64,000 nucleotides of DNA from Thiobacillus sp. (GTDB lineage Bacteria > Pseudomonadota > Gammaproteobacteria > Burkholderiales > Thiobacillaceae). Location: the NCBI GenBank assembly GCA_030679915.1, contig JAUXRY010000021.1:1-64000 (forward strand), written 5' to 3'. Of the stretch, positions 10,480-20,533 are shown piece after piece. Each line of letters begins with the position of its first letter. Position 1 is the stretch's first letter. The position numbers and the translations under genes are program-made. The notes beneath the pieces are model-generated. The model was not told the DNA's origin and did not search any database. It saw only the letters and a list, made by a program, of their open reading frames with translations.

Positions 10480-11279
10480 TGGTTGATCCGGCATGGCTTG
10501 CCGCTTATGGTGGGTTGGGCCTGGCGGTTGGTTTTGTCGCGGGTTTGCTGGGTGTTGGCGGCGGGTTAATCATTGTGCCGGTGCTGATCATGATGTTGCA
10601 CGCGCAGGGGCTGGCTGCGGGGATGGAGCCGCAACTGGCGCTCGGCACCTCACTCGCTTCCATCCTGTTTACTTCACTGTCCAGCGTACGTGCGCACCAT
10701 CGGCATGGCGCAGTCGAATGGCCGCTGGTGCGACGTATTGCGCCCGGCATCGTGGTGGGCACACTGATCGGGGCCTTGCTGGCCGCGCAGATGTCGGCGT
10801 GGGTGTTGAAAGTATTTTTTGTTGCTTTCCTGTTTTATGCTGCGATCCAGATGTGGCTGGATTTTAAGCCGGCACCGCATCGCAGCCTGCCGGATCGGAT
10901 CGGTACAACCGTGGCGGGCAGCGTCATTGGCGGAGTGTCGAGCTGGGTGGGAATAGGCGGCGGTACCTTGTCGGTGCCATTTATGTTGTGGCACAACGTG
11001 ACCCTGCACCGGGCGATCGCCACTTCATCGGCGATCGGGTTTCCGATCGCCATTGCCGGCGCGCTGGGTTATGTGCTGGGGGGCTGGGAGGTCAGTGATC
11101 GTCCGGCGGGAAACCTGGGTTTTATTTACTTGCCCGCACTGGGTGGAATTGCGGTGGGTAGCGTGTTGATGGCGCCGTTCGGTGCACGAACCGCGCACCG
11201 AACGTCAGTACGCCCCCTCAAAAAAATATTTTCAATTTTATTGCTGGTGTTGGCGCTACGTATGGCATCAACTTTGTAA
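10479..11279 (+). CDS. TauE/SafE-family sulfite/organosulfur exporter-like permease
   Basis: 266 residues with about eight hydrophobic segments. It has the two-fold repeated glycine-rich signature of the family: VGFVAGLLGVGGGLIIVPVL near residue 20 and SSWVGIGGGTLSVPFM near residue 155. Members export sulfite, sulfoacetate or thiosulfate-type anions. The start overlaps the EVE gene stop (TAATG). A sulfur-anion role would suit a sulfur oxidiser, but the substrate is inferred only. Confidence 0.93.
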   Translation: MVDPAWLAAYGGLGLAVGFVAGLLGVGGGLIIVPVLIMMLHAQGLAAGMEPQLALGTSLASILFTSLSSVRAHHRHGAVEWPLVRRIAPGIVVGTLIGALLAAQMSAWVLKVFFVAFLFYAAIQMWLDFKPAPHRSLPDRIGTTVAGSVIGGVSSWVGIGGGTLSVPFMLWHNVTLHRAIATSSAIGFPIAIAGALGYVLGGWEVSDRPAGNLGFIYLPALGGIAVGSVLMAPFGARTAHRTSVRPLKKIFSILLLVLALRMASTL

Positions 11280-11452
11280 AACAAATCTTAAGGTCGCTAT
11301 ATCTAGTGAAACCGAATCCCGTGTCGACTAAATGTAGTTAGTTGCCGTGTGTAACAATTTCCTGCTTGAGCCATTAAATCCCCCACGTTAGTCTGAGCCA
11401 ACATGCTGAAATTTCCGCATGCTCTATAAACAACACTCGTGGAGATTCTCAA

Positions 11453-12358
11453 ATGGCACATCTGCAGGCCGTCCGCACTACGCTAGAGCCCCAGCAAAAC
11501 AATTTCAGCCAACTCATTACCTATTGTGACAGCCACAATCAGGTCGCCTGGGGATACATGAATGCAGAGCCTCGACCCTGTTTCACCGGTGTCATGCTGA
11601 GGGAGTTAGTCGAATGGTTTGGTGATATCGCCCGCCAAGCGGATGACCCGGACGCCCAGGATATTAACTATGTCGTGGTGGCCTCGGCCCATTCAGGGAT
11701 TTACAACCTAGGAGGGGATCTCAATTTATTTCGTCAATTAATTGAGCAGCGTGATCGTGAGCAATTATTCAAGTATGCGCAGGCCTGCATCCGGCCATTG
11801 TTCCTGAATGCATTGCATTTAAATCGGCCCAACATCAAGACGATTACGCTGGTGCAGGGTGATGCGCTGGGGGGCGGCTTCGAATGTGCGCTTTCGGGCA
11901 ATGTCATGATTGCCGAGCGTGGATCAAAAATGGGATTCCCGGAAATCCTGTTTAACCTGTTTCCTGGCATGGGCGCGATGTCGTTGCTGGGCCGCAAAAT
12001 TGGCTACAACCAGGCAGAGAAAATCATTTTGAGTGGGAAGCTTTATAGCGCTGAGGAGATGTTTGAACTGGGCGTGGTCGATGTGCTTGCAGATCCGGGC
12101 TGCGGCGAGCAGGCCGTGTATGAGTTCATTCGCAAGGAAAGTCGTCAACGCAATGGCGCATTGGCTTTGCGCGCCGCACGTGAAATATCGCAGCCTATTT
12201 CGCATGATGAGTTGATGCGCATCGCGGACATCTGGGTTGACGCTGCATTGCGCCTTGAGACCAAGGACCTTCGCATGATGGAGCGTCTGGTTAACCGCCA
12301 GAACGGTAGAGTTGATCCGGTTGTTGCGACGCCTGCTTCAAACGCTTTCAGCGCTTAA
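11453..12358 (+). CDS. rpfF: DSF synthase RpfF (crotonase-fold quorum-signal synthase)
   Basis: 301 residues. Crotonase superfamily: oxyanion-hole segment SAHSGIYNLGGDLNLF, then VQGDALGGGFECALS and MGFPEILFNLFPGMGA. Glu144 (GGGFEC) and Glu164 (FPEI) are 20 apart and match the two catalytic glutamates of Xanthomonas RpfF. RpfF makes cis-2-unsaturated fatty acids (DSF) by thioesterase and dehydratase activity on acyl-ACP. The C-terminal IWVDAALRLETKDLRMMERL stretch is also RpfF-like. AGAT-rich upstream region with a GGAG ribosome-binding site. It converges on an RpfC-like kinase, overlapping it by 21 bp, with an RpfG-like gene beyond. Confidence 0.92.
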   Translation: MAHLQAVRTTLEPQQNNFSQLITYCDSHNQVAWGYMNAEPRPCFTGVMLRELVEWFGDIARQADDPDAQDINYVVVASAHSGIYNLGGDLNLFRQLIEQRDREQLFKYAQACIRPLFLNALHLNRPNIKTITLVQGDALGGGFECALSGNVMIAERGSKMGFPEILFNLFPGMGAMSLLGRKIGYNQAEKIILSGKLYSAEEMFELGVVDVLADPGCGEQAVYEFIRKESRQRNGALALRAAREISQPISHDELMRIADIWVDAALRLETKDLRMMERLVNRQNGRVDPVVATPASNAFSA

Positions 12359-14851
12359 CTTCTGATCCAGGTAAATTGCCAGAGCGGCTTGTGCATCGAT
12401 GAGCCCAAGCCGCACCTCATCAAGTTTTTCGCGACCCGACAAGCCTGTCATCTCGTAAGGTTTGATGCGCTCGGCTTCAGTACATAACTGTGCTAACTGC
12501 GCAGCCCCCACATCGCTGGCACCGCCCTTTAGCATATGTAGCTGATCGTGCCACCGCCCGTAATCCTGGTCTGCAAGCGCTCGCTCAATATCGCGTAAAG
12601 CGCGACCGCTGTCTTCTTCAAAGCTTCCGATCAGATCTTGCACAAAAGTTGCCCCGCCGATTTGTGCAAGGTTGTTCAGCACAGATTCGTCGAGTTTGCT
12701 CAATTGTTTGGCTTGAGTGCCCGGACGCGAAACAAGAGGAAGTGATGGCTTATTGGCCAGTCGGGCAATCACCTTGACCAACTCGCGGCTGTTAATGGGT
12801 TTGGTCAGGAACGTATCGGCCCCGGCCTCTTCGCATGCGTTTTGCGCTTCGGCACGTGCATCAGCCGTCAGCATGATGATGGGCAGATGACCGTTTTCCA
12901 TAAAACGCCAACTTTTTACAACCTCGGGCCCGGAGAGAAGCGGCATGTGCATGTCGATAATGGCAAGGTTGTAATCCCGGTCACCGGACTCCAGCATTGC
13001 CAGGGCCTCTTCGCCATCGTGCGCAAGAAAGACCTGGTGTCCGGCGTGTTCAAGCAGACCGCAGATCACCCGCTGGTTAACCGGATTGTCTTCCGCAACC
13101 AGAATACGCAGGCTGGATGCCTGTCCGGTTTGGGACAGAAAGTGATTGGCCAGCGAGACCACGTTGGCCGGCATTTCGTGACTGAGCACGGCATGAATGG
13201 CATTAAACAGCAGCGTCGTGTTAACGGGCGTGCGCAGGACTGAAGCGAAGCCATCGAGTAGCCATTGCGCATCCCGCGCGGTGCTTATGGTGGCATCTGA
13301 TTCGATCAGAATGACCGGCACCGAAGCCAGATTGGGATCATCGCGCAGCAAGCTCAGAAATGCAGCCGGGTCGCCTGGCAAGGCGCTGCGTTCCACCACC
13401 ACAGCACTCAACGTTTTCTCCATGGGATACCCAGTGGAGAGTTCCGCTGCGAGTCGGGTGGTGTTTTCGACTGCGAGGGTTTCTCCCCCCCAGCCGCGTA
13501 TCATGGTTTGGATTCGGGTGGTTTGTTCGCCACTGGCCAGAATGGCAACGCGCAATGGCGCTTCCAGGTTCTGCGCCATCAAGGCTGGCTGTAATGATTG
13601 CGCAGTAAAGGGCAGCTCAAACCATAGGGTTGTGCCTTCGCCTTCGCGACTATGCACGCCAATTTGACCCTCCAGCGCCTCCACCAGTTGCTTGGCGATC
13701 GTGGTACCCAGGCCGCTGCCACCAAAGCGGCGGGTTATGGTGGGATCAGCCTGGGTGAAACTTTCAAAAATGTGTGCTTGCACGTCTTCCGCAATGCCGA
13801 TACCGGTGTCGACGATTTCAAAGCGCAGGCGTGGAGGTTGAGTTTGCCCTACTGGCCGGATATAGACATCGACACGGCCATATTCGGTGAACTTGATGGC
13901 ATTACCGATCAGGTTGATCAGAATCTGACGCAGGTGGCGTGCATCTCCATGCAGGTTATAAGGGGTTTGCGGTGCAATGTGGGCTGCCAGAACCAGCCCT
14001 TTTTTTTTGGCCTGCGGACTGATCATGGCGGCCGTTGCATTGACCAGTTGGTGCAAGTCAAAGTCTTCCGGGGTGGAATTGATCCGGCCGGATTCAATCC
14101 GCGAAATATCCAGTACGTTATCGATCAAGCCAAGCAGCGTGTGGGCCGATGCGTGAATGATCTGGGAAAACTCTTTTTGCTCTTTGTCGAGCTTGGTTTC
14201 GGCTAACAGGTCGGCAATACCGATGACCCCGTTGAGTGGGGTGCGAAGTTCGTGGCTCATGTTGGCCAGAAAACTTGACTTGGCCTGGTTGGCATTCCGC
14301 TCACGCTGAATCGCCTGATGGAGCTGCTTGAGTAGTGATGCTGAATAAAGGGGAACGGCAATCATGGATAGCAGAAACGCCACCCCGATGGTCATGTGAT
14401 TGCTCCAGTACGATGAATAGACGAGTACCAGCATAAAACCTGAAACGGCCATGGCCGTGGCAGCATATAAATAACGGACGCCGTACCTAAACCCGTTGCC
14501 CAGCGTGACCCAAAGATAAACGACTAAAAGCGGGCCTCCTGCTTCACCCGTATAAGTCAGCAGAAATGAGCAAGTCGCATAATCCATCAACATCGCAACC
14601 AGGCGACGGGGGGGAGAAGCGTTCAGATATACCAGTGTAGCCGTAGCGACCAGCAGGGCAGCGACCGTAAACAGGAAGCTGACAAACAAGGTGGCGTTAC
14701 GGACGGCTGCATCAAGTGGTGCAATGCTGCTGGAAAAATAAGCCAGAAAAACGAGTCCAATCACGACCCGGATGGCGGCTTGCTGGAATTCGGAATCCGG
14801 TCGGCTACGTATCCGTTTGACCAGACCCGGTAAAAAATCAGATATCAACAT
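12338..14851 (-). CDS. rpfC: RpfC-type hybrid sensor histidine kinase
   Basis: 837 residues. Five or so membrane helices in about residues 25-175, as in the DSF-sensing RpfC input region. Then HisKA with phospho-acceptor His200 (FLANMSHELRTPLNG), HATPase (VDTGIGI, FGGSGLGTTIAKQLVE; residues ~315-420), a degenerate receiver, a canonical receiver (~580-700; ILVAEDNPVNQR, IIDMHMPLL, FLTKPI), and a C-terminal HPt domain (DQLHMLKGGASDVGA near 780). In Xanthomonas RpfC perceives DSF and passes phosphate to RpfG. Here it sits 24 bp behind the RpfG-like gene and converges on rpfF, so the DSF circuit is complete. Confidence 0.9.
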   Translation of the reverse strand: MLISDFLPGLVKRIRSRPDSEFQQAAIRVVIGLVFLAYFSSSIAPLDAAVRNATLFVSFLFTVAALLVATATLVYLNASPPRRLVAMLMDYATCSFLLTYTGEAGGPLLVVYLWVTLGNGFRYGVRYLYAATAMAVSGFMLVLVYSSYWSNHMTIGVAFLLSMIAVPLYSASLLKQLHQAIQRERNANQAKSSFLANMSHELRTPLNGVIGIADLLAETKLDKEQKEFSQIIHASAHTLLGLIDNVLDISRIESGRINSTPEDFDLHQLVNATAAMISPQAKKKGLVLAAHIAPQTPYNLHGDARHLRQILINLIGNAIKFTEYGRVDVYIRPVGQTQPPRLRFEIVDTGIGIAEDVQAHIFESFTQADPTITRRFGGSGLGTTIAKQLVEALEGQIGVHSREGEGTTLWFELPFTAQSLQPALMAQNLEAPLRVAILASGEQTTRIQTMIRGWGGETLAVENTTRLAAELSTGYPMEKTLSAVVVERSALPGDPAAFLSLLRDDPNLASVPVILIESDATISTARDAQWLLDGFASVLRTPVNTTLLFNAIHAVLSHEMPANVVSLANHFLSQTGQASSLRILVAEDNPVNQRVICGLLEHAGHQVFLAHDGEEALAMLESGDRDYNLAIIDMHMPLLSGPEVVKSWRFMENGHLPIIMLTADARAEAQNACEEAGADTFLTKPINSRELVKVIARLANKPSLPLVSRPGTQAKQLSKLDESVLNNLAQIGGATFVQDLIGSFEEDSGRALRDIERALADQDYGRWHDQLHMLKGGASDVGAAQLAQLCTEAERIKPYEMTGLSGREKLDEVRLGLIDAQAALAIYLDQKLSAESV

Positions 14852-14875
14852 ATTGGCTTGGCATCCGTCCGCAGC

Positions 14876-15997
14876 TTAGGCTTCCGGGTCGCCCAGTTCT
14901 TGCATGATGGCCGCAACGGCATCGATGCGCAGTTCAAACGCGCGCACGCAGGCTGGATCAAAGTGCTTGCCGCTTTCGGCACGGATGAGATCCAGTGCTT
15001 CCTGAAACGACCATGCTCTTTTATACGGGCGTTTGGAGGCGAGGGCATCGAACACATCGGCTACCGCCGCGATGCGTGCGGGCAATGGGATGTCCTCTCC
15101 GGCCAGACCTTGCGGGTAGCCGCTGCCGTCAAATTTTTCGTGATGGCCGAGCGCAATGACTGCACCCATCTGCAGGAAGCGCGAAGGACTGTCGGCCAGG
15201 ATGCCATGGCCAATCAGCGGATGCCTGCGCATGATTTCCTGTTCCTCTGGGGTATGACGACCCGGCTTGAGCAGGATCTGGTCAGGGATGCCGATTTTTC
15301 CGATGTCGTGCATCGGCGAGGCCGCCTCGATTTCGTCGCATTCCATCGCAGAAAGATTGAGCTCCTCGGCGATCAGACGGGCGTATTTGGACATCCGGAT
15401 GATGTGGTTGCCGGTGTCCTCGTCACGGTATTCACCCGCTTTGGCCAGTTTCATCAGGGTTTCGCGCTCACGCGAACGCACCTCGGTGGTGGCCAGTTGC
15501 ACCTGGTCTTCCAGCCACTGGGCGCGGTCGGAAATGGCTTTCTGGCTGCGCCGCAATGCCAGCAGATTGAGGCATCGTGCGCGGCACTCCTGCGGGTCAA
15601 TCGGACGGGTGAGGAAGTCGGTGGCGCCGTTTTCCAGGGCCTGGTAACGAATCTGGCGATCTTCCACTACGGTGACGATAATGATAGGTACATCCGCCAA
15701 AAGGCGTTCAGAACGGATTCGGCGGGTAAACTCAATGCCGTCCATGCCGGGCATGCGGTAGTCGCTGATGATGAGATCGGGTGCGGCCAGCTGCATTTGC
15801 GCCAGCGCCTCGAATGGATCAGCATAACTCTCGACCGAAATACCGGGTTCCAGTGAGCGTGCCAGGCCTTCGAGCAGACTGCGGGCGGTGCTGCGGTCAT
15901 CGACAATCACCACGCGGGCGCGACCATGCGGCCGGGCTTCGCGTGGAGCGGAGGCATGCGGTGCGGAAGGTACGACGCGTAATGGCCGAGTAGTCAC
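14876..15997 (-). CDS. rpfG: RpfG-type response regulator with HD-GYP c-di-GMP phosphodiesterase domain
   Basis: 373 residues, GTG start. An N-terminal receiver (VVIVDDRSTARSLLEG; phospho-Asp in IISDYRMPG; Lys region FLTRPI where RpfG family often has K/R) is joined to an HD-GYP domain. Key motifs: DTGNHIIRMSKYA, ASPMHDIGKIGIPD (metal ligands HD), GHHEKFDGSGYPQG and ADVFDALASKRPYK. Such proteins hydrolyse cyclic-di-GMP when phosphorylated by RpfC, linking DSF density sensing to biofilm and motility. It precedes rpfC in the same direction. Confidence 0.92.
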   Translation of the reverse strand: MTTRPLRVVPSAPHASAPREARPHGRARVVIVDDRSTARSLLEGLARSLEPGISVESYADPFEALAQMQLAAPDLIISDYRMPGMDGIEFTRRIRSERLLADVPIIIVTVVEDRQIRYQALENGATDFLTRPIDPQECRARCLNLLALRRSQKAISDRAQWLEDQVQLATTEVRSRERETLMKLAKAGEYRDEDTGNHIIRMSKYARLIAEELNLSAMECDEIEAASPMHDIGKIGIPDQILLKPGRHTPEEQEIMRRHPLIGHGILADSPSRFLQMGAVIALGHHEKFDGSGYPQGLAGEDIPLPARIAAVADVFDALASKRPYKRAWSFQEALDLIRAESGKHFDPACVRAFELRIDAVAAIMQELGDPEA

Positions 15998-16091
15998 AAT
16001 GTTTTTCCTGAGTCGTTTTTATAACAGCAGTTTAGTTAAGGTATCGGGCTAGTTAGGGTTTACTTTAACGCGAACATGGAGAAGAAGCGAA

Positions 16092-16847
16092 ATGAATAAA
16101 AACAGGTGCTTAGGCTGGATCGCAGGATTGACCGCAATTTTCACTTTGAATGGTTTCGCCGCAGCCGAAACCGCCGATTACGCCCGCGAGAAAAAATGGG
16201 CCGACGAAGTCGTGCCGGGCCTGGTGGTAGGCGACCCGGTTTACTTGCAAACCCCGCGCGGACATCATAAGTTTTTGACCTTGTTTGCCCCCGCTGCGGA
16301 TCCCCGCAAGGCGGCAATCGTCGTCCACGGCATGGGGATTCATCCCGACTGGGGCATGGTGGGCACGCTGCGCACCGAACTGGCCGATCGTGGATTTACG
16401 ACCTTGTCGATCCAAATGCCGATCATGGCGGCGGATGTCAAAAGCGACGCCTATCCGCCGACGTTTCCTGAAGGGGCTGAGCGCATTGCCGAGGCGGTCG
16501 GGTTTCTCAAGGCCAAAGGCTATACGCAACTGGCGATTGTTTCCCACAGCATGGGGTCGCGTATGAGTGGGGTGTATATGGCGGGCGAACCGGATTCCAG
16601 CATCAAGTCATGGGCAAGCCTGGGACTGTCGTATGGAGATTACACAAAGTTGAAGCTGCCGGTGATGGATTTGTATGGCGAAAACGATCTGCCTCTGGTG
16701 CTGAAAAATGCAGCGCAACGCAAAAAGAGTCTGACGGCCAAGCATTCGGTACAAAAGGTGATTGCGCGTGCGGACCATTTCTATACCGGGCATGAGTCGG
16801 CCATGGTCGATACCGTTGCCGAATTTCTGGGCGCAACCCTGAATTAA
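16092..16847 (+). CDS. Exported alpha/beta-hydrolase, DUF3530-like
   Basis: 251 residues with a signal peptide (about 1-24, ending GFAAAETA). Alpha/beta-hydrolase features: oxyanion/HG region IVVHGMGIHPDWG, nucleophile elbow VSHSMGSRMSG (Ser), acid in DLYGENDLPLV (Asp) and His in ARADHFYTGHES. This DUF3530-like layout is widespread in Proteobacteria with an unknown periplasmic or outer-membrane substrate. Its good AGAAG ribosome-binding site supports the ATG at 16092. It lies alone between the divergent rpfG and convergent purC. Confidence 0.85.
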   Translation: MNKNRCLGWIAGLTAIFTLNGFAAAETADYAREKKWADEVVPGLVVGDPVYLQTPRGHHKFLTLFAPAADPRKAAIVVHGMGIHPDWGMVGTLRTELADRGFTTLSIQMPIMAADVKSDAYPPTFPEGAERIAEAVGFLKAKGYTQLAIVSHSMGSRMSGVYMAGEPDSSIKSWASLGLSYGDYTKLKLPVMDLYGENDLPLVLKNAAQRKKSLTAKHSVQKVIARADHFYTGHESAMVDTVAEFLGATLN

Positions 16848-16850
16848 GCG

Positions 16851-17732
16851 CTAACCCAGCAACCGCGTCATCGCCTCGTGGTATTTGGCGGCGGTCTTTG
16901 CCACGATTTCATCCGGCAGCACCGGTCCCGGCGCCTGCTTGTTCCAGCCGCTGGACTCCAGCCAGTCACGCACAAACTGCTTGTCGAAACTGGGTGGGTT
17001 GCTGCCGGGTTGGTACTGGTCGGCCGGCCAGAAGCGCGAGGAATCCGGGGTCAGCGCTTCGTCAATCAACACCAGCTTGCCGGCTGCGTCGACACCGAAC
17101 TCAAATTTGGTGTCGGCAATGATGATGCCCCGTGTGAGTGCATACTCTGCTGCTGTCTTGTACAGGGTAAGGCTGACGTCGCGAACCTGCTTCGCCAGAT
17201 CCGCACCGATCAGTTCGGCCATGGCATCAAATACGATGTTCTCGTCATGCGCCCCGACAGCGGCTTTGGTCGACGGGGTGAATATTGGCTCGGGTAGGCG
17301 GTCAGCCAGTTTGAGGCCGGCGGGCAGCTTGATACCGCAAACCGACTGGCTGGCCTGATATTCCTTCCAGCCCGATCCCACCAGATAGCCGCGCACGATC
17401 GCTTCGACCGGCAGCGCCTTGAGTTTTTTCACTACGATGGCGCGTCCCTTTACCTGGTCGCGCTCGTTGACCGCAACCACAGATTCTGGCGCGATATCGA
17501 GCGCCTGGCTCGGTACGATGGCTTTGAGCTTGTCGAACCAGAAAGCGGACACTCGGGTTAGCACTTCGCCCTTGCCCGCAATGGGCGTGGGCATGACCAC
17601 GTCAAAAGCCGAGAGCCGATCGGTGGTGACGATCAGCAGCTTGTCGTCGCCAACGGCGTAAATATCGCGCACCTTGCCCTTGTGGACCAGTGGCAGGGAT
17701 GAAATATGGGATTCGAGCAAGGGGGCAGACAT
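16851..17732 (-). CDS. purC: SAICAR synthase PurC (C-terminal half of a fused open frame)
   Basis: 293 residues from ATG 17732. It condenses CAIR with aspartate in purine synthesis (ATP-dependent). Signatures: [18 protein letters not shown] at the N-terminus, [28 protein letters not shown] and [10 protein letters not shown] followed by [14 protein letters not shown]. The protein starts normally with MSAPLLESH, but there is no stop between it and the upstream permease gene: the two share one uninterrupted frame (16851-18884). A TATAAT hexamer lies just upstream of this ATG, at about 17762-17767 on the minus strand, so an independent promoter and start are possible. Length matches the family. 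Confidence 0.93.
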   Translation of the reverse strand: MSAPLLESHISSLPLVHKGKVRDIYAVGDDKLLIVTTDRLSAFDVVMPTPIAGKGEVLTRVSAFWFDKLKAIVPSQALDIAPESVVAVNERDQVKGRAIVVKKLKALPVEAIVRGYLVGSGWKEYQASQSVCGIKLPAGLKLADRLPEPIFTPSTKAAVGAHDENIVFDAMAELIGADLAKQVRDVSLTLYKTAAEYALTRGIIIADTKFEFGVDAAGKLVLIDEALTPDSSRFWPADQYQPGSNPPSFDKQFVRDWLESSGWNKQAPGPVLPDEIVAKTAAKYHEAMTRLLG

Positions 17733-18833
17733 GGCGAAATGCGCGGGACCAAAAGAGCCGGCATTATAGCCGCCGCGATAGAAGTCGCTCGACTCGTAGG
17801 CCGTGCGCAATTCACGCAGCGCCACCAGTAACAGCGCTGCCAGCGGCACCGCCAGCAGCACGCCGACAAAGCCGAACAGCTGGCCAAATGCAGCCAGTGC
17901 AAAGATCACCGCAACCGGGTGCAGGCCGACTCGTTCGCCGACGATACGTGGCGTAATCACGTAACTCTCGACGAGCTGGCCAACCAGAAAAATCCCTGCC
18001 ACCCAGGCTACCCCGCTCCAGTCGGCAAATTGCAGCAGCGCCACCAGCAAGGCGAGTGTCAGGCCCAGACCGATTCCGAGAAAAGGCACGAAGGACAGGA
18101 GTCCGGTGAGTAGTCCGATCGGCAGGGCATAGTCGAGCCCCAGCGCCCACAGCGCAATGGCGTGATACAGCGCGAGTATGGCCATGACCGCTAACTGCCC
18201 GCGCATAAACTCGCCGATCACTGCATCCATCGTGCGTGCGATGCGATTGACACGCGTCCGCCAGTTGTGCGGCACCAGCGACGCGACGCGCGCCACCATC
18301 ACGTCCCAGTCCTTCAGCAGATAAAACATCACCACCGGGATCAGCAGCACGTTGACCACCACGCCCAACACAGCGAGCGCGCCGGTTTGCAGGGTGGGTA
18401 GCCAGTCAGCGCCATTTTGCGTGGCTTTTTCGGCCAGCCAGGTTTTAACAGAACTCATATCGGCGCTGATCGTGACGCCGAATGTTTGCTGCAGCCAGGG
18501 CAGGAAACGGGTCTGCAGCAGATCGAGCGCAGCCGGCACGCGCTGGGAGAGTTCGGCAAACTGTCCCTGAAACAGTGGCATCGCAATCAGCAGCAAGGTG
18601 ATCACTGCCAGGCCGGCAAGCAAAATGACCATAACCGTACCCGTTCCACGGGAAAGCCCGCGCGCTTCCAGCCGATCAACCAGCGGGTCGAATATATAGG
18701 CCAATAGCGCGCCGGCGAGAAACGGCGTGAGGATCGGGCCGAGTACGTAGACCAAGCCGCCCATAACCAGCAGGGCAATCAAGATAAGCCAGGGCATGTT
18801 GCCTGGAAGGGAGGGGCGGCGGTTAGGGTCCAT
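17733..18833 (-). CDS. PerM/AI-2E-family permease, reading through into purC
   Basis: About 367 residues from ATG 18833 ([11 protein letters not shown]) to the purC start; the frame is also open upstream to 18884. Eight or so membrane segments and the family pattern: [25 protein letters not shown] near the N-terminus, [12 protein letters not shown] in the middle, and [14 protein letters not shown] with the C-terminal [19 protein letters not shown]. Family members (PerM, YtrI-like, AI-2E exporters) move diverse small solutes. The natural C-terminus should fall near RSDFYRGG-like residues (here [12 protein letters not shown]), yet no stop codon follows, producing a 660-plus residue fusion with PurC. 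It is divergent from purM with about 40 bp between starts. Confidence 0.82.
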
Positions 18834-18873
18834 AGGCGGTAAAATACCGTATTTTTTGATTCTGGAGTCGGGC

Positions 18874-19902
18874 GTGTCTTCCATTTCCTATAAAGATGCT
18901 GGTGTCGATATCGACGCGGGCGATGCGCTGGTCGAGCGCATCAAGCCACTGGCCAAGCGCACCATGCGTCCCGAAGTGCTGGCGGGTATTGGCGGTTTTG
19001 GTGCGCTGATCGAGGTGTCCAAAAAGTTCAAGGAGCCGGTATTGGTCTCCGGGACCGACGGTGTCGGCACCAAGCTGAAGCTGGCGTTCGAACTCAATCG
19101 TCACGACACCGTAGGCATCGACCTCGTTGCGATGAGCGTCAACGACATCCTGGTGCAAGGCGCCGAGCCGCTGTTCTTCCTCGATTACTTTGCCACCGGC
19201 AAGTTGAGTCTCGATACCGCTGAAGCGGTGATCTCAGGCATCGCCACGGGTTGCGTGCAGGCTGGCTGTGCACTGATAGGCGGCGAAACCGCCGAAATGC
19301 CCGGGATGTATCCCGAAGGTGAATACGACCTGGCCGGCTTTGCCGTTGGCGTCGTCGAAAAATCCAAAATCATCGGTGGTCTAAGCATTGCGCCGGGCGA
19401 TGTGGTGCTGGGACTCGCTTCCAGTGGCGCGCATTCCAATGGGTATTCGTTGATCCGCAAATTGATTGATATCAGCCATATTGGTCTGAAATCCGACTTC
19501 CACGGCCGCCCGTTCGCCGATGCGGTGATGGAGCCGACGCGGATTTACGTCAAACCGGTGCTGGCGCTGGTTGAAAAACTCAATGTCAAAGGGATGGCGC
19601 ACATTACCGGCGGCGGCATTACCGGCAACTTGCCACGTTGTCTGCCGGAAAGTCTCGCTGCGCAAGTCAACCCGGTTGCCTGGACACGTCCGCCGCTGTT
19701 CGATTGGCTGCAACAGGCTGGCGATGTAACCGCAGACGAAATGCTGCGCACTTTCAATTGCGGCATCGGTCTGTGCGTTATCGTCGCCGCATCAGATGCC
19801 GAAGCCGCGATGACGCATCTCCAGGAAAGTGGTGAAACCGTGTGGCAGATCGGTGAAATCATCGCGCGCGCAGATGGCATGGAGCAGGTGATTTATTCGT
19901 GA
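18874..19902 (+). CDS. purM: Phosphoribosylformylglycinamidine cyclo-ligase PurM (AIR synthetase)
   Basis: 342 residues from GTG 18874, which has GGAG six bases upstream and gives the usual N-terminus [15 protein letters not shown]. It closes the imidazole ring of AIR using ATP. Motifs: [55 protein letters not shown] and [17 protein letters not shown]. First gene of a purM-purN-DUF3108-DUF3108 run and divergent from the permease-purC frame, so purine genes flank a shared promoter. Confidence 0.96.
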   Translation: MSSISYKDAGVDIDAGDALVERIKPLAKRTMRPEVLAGIGGFGALIEVSKKFKEPVLVSGTDGVGTKLKLAFELNRHDTVGIDLVAMSVNDILVQGAEPLFFLDYFATGKLSLDTAEAVISGIATGCVQAGCALIGGETAEMPGMYPEGEYDLAGFAVGVVEKSKIIGGLSIAPGDVVLGLASSGAHSNGYSLIRKLIDISHIGLKSDFHGRPFADAVMEPTRIYVKPVLALVEKLNVKGMAHITGGGITGNLPRCLPESLAAQVNPVAWTRPPLFDWLQQAGDVTADEMLRTFNCGIGLCVIVAASDAEAAMTHLQESGETVWQIGEIIARADGMEQVIYS

Positions 19903-20531
19903 GTTGCCGCGTTGTCGTGCTGTTGTCTGGCCGCGGAAGCAATTTCCAGGCGATCGTTGAAGCAACGCTGCCGATTGAAATTGTGGCGGTCATCAGCAAC
20001 CGACCGCAAGCGGCAGGGTTGGCATTTGCGCGCGAACATGGCCTGACAACCGTCGCACTCGATCATACGTTGCATGCCGAGCGCGAAGGTTTTGATGCCC
20101 AATTGGCCGACGAAATCGAGCGCCATCAACCTGATCTGGTGGTGCTGGCCGGCTATATGCGTATCCTTAGTCCGGCGTTCATCTACCGGTTCGAAGGTCG
20201 GTTGCTGAATATCCATCCTTCGCTGCTGCCCATGTTTCCCGGATTGAAAACGCATGAGCGCGCACTGGCCGAAGGGGTGAAAATTCATGGCTGTACGGTC
20301 CATTTCGTGACTGCGCAACTCGATCACGGCCCCATCGTCATTCAAGCCGCGGTGCCGGTGCGGGCAGACGACACCGCGAATACGCTCGCTACAAGGGTTT
20401 TGGCGCAGGAGCACCAGATTTATCCGCAAGCCATTCGCTGGTTTGCCGAAGGACGATTGTTAAATAACGACGGCTGCGTAAACTTGAAGGACGATTTGAC
20501 GTCACAGTCTGTGTTATCCACTGGAGCGTGA
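19899..20531 (+). CDS. purN: Phosphoribosylglycinamide formyltransferase PurN
   Basis: 210 residues from GTG 19899, overlapping the purM stop as GTGA. It transfers the formyl group from 10-formyl-THF to GAR. Motifs: [26 protein letters not shown] and [21 protein letters not shown] with the catalytic Asn-His pair, [16 protein letters not shown] with the essential Asp. Length is ordinary. Translational coupling to purM is evident. Confidence 0.96.
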   Translation: MSCRVVVLLSGRGSNFQAIVEATLPIEIVAVISNRPQAAGLAFAREHGLTTVALDHTLHAEREGFDAQLADEIERHQPDLVVLAGYMRILSPAFIYRFEGRLLNIHPSLLPMFPGLKTHERALAEGVKIHGCTVHFVTAQLDHGPIVIQAAVPVRADDTANTLATRVLAQEHQIYPQAIRWFAEGRLLNNDGCVNLKDDLTSQSVLSTGA

Positions 20532-20533
20532 CC

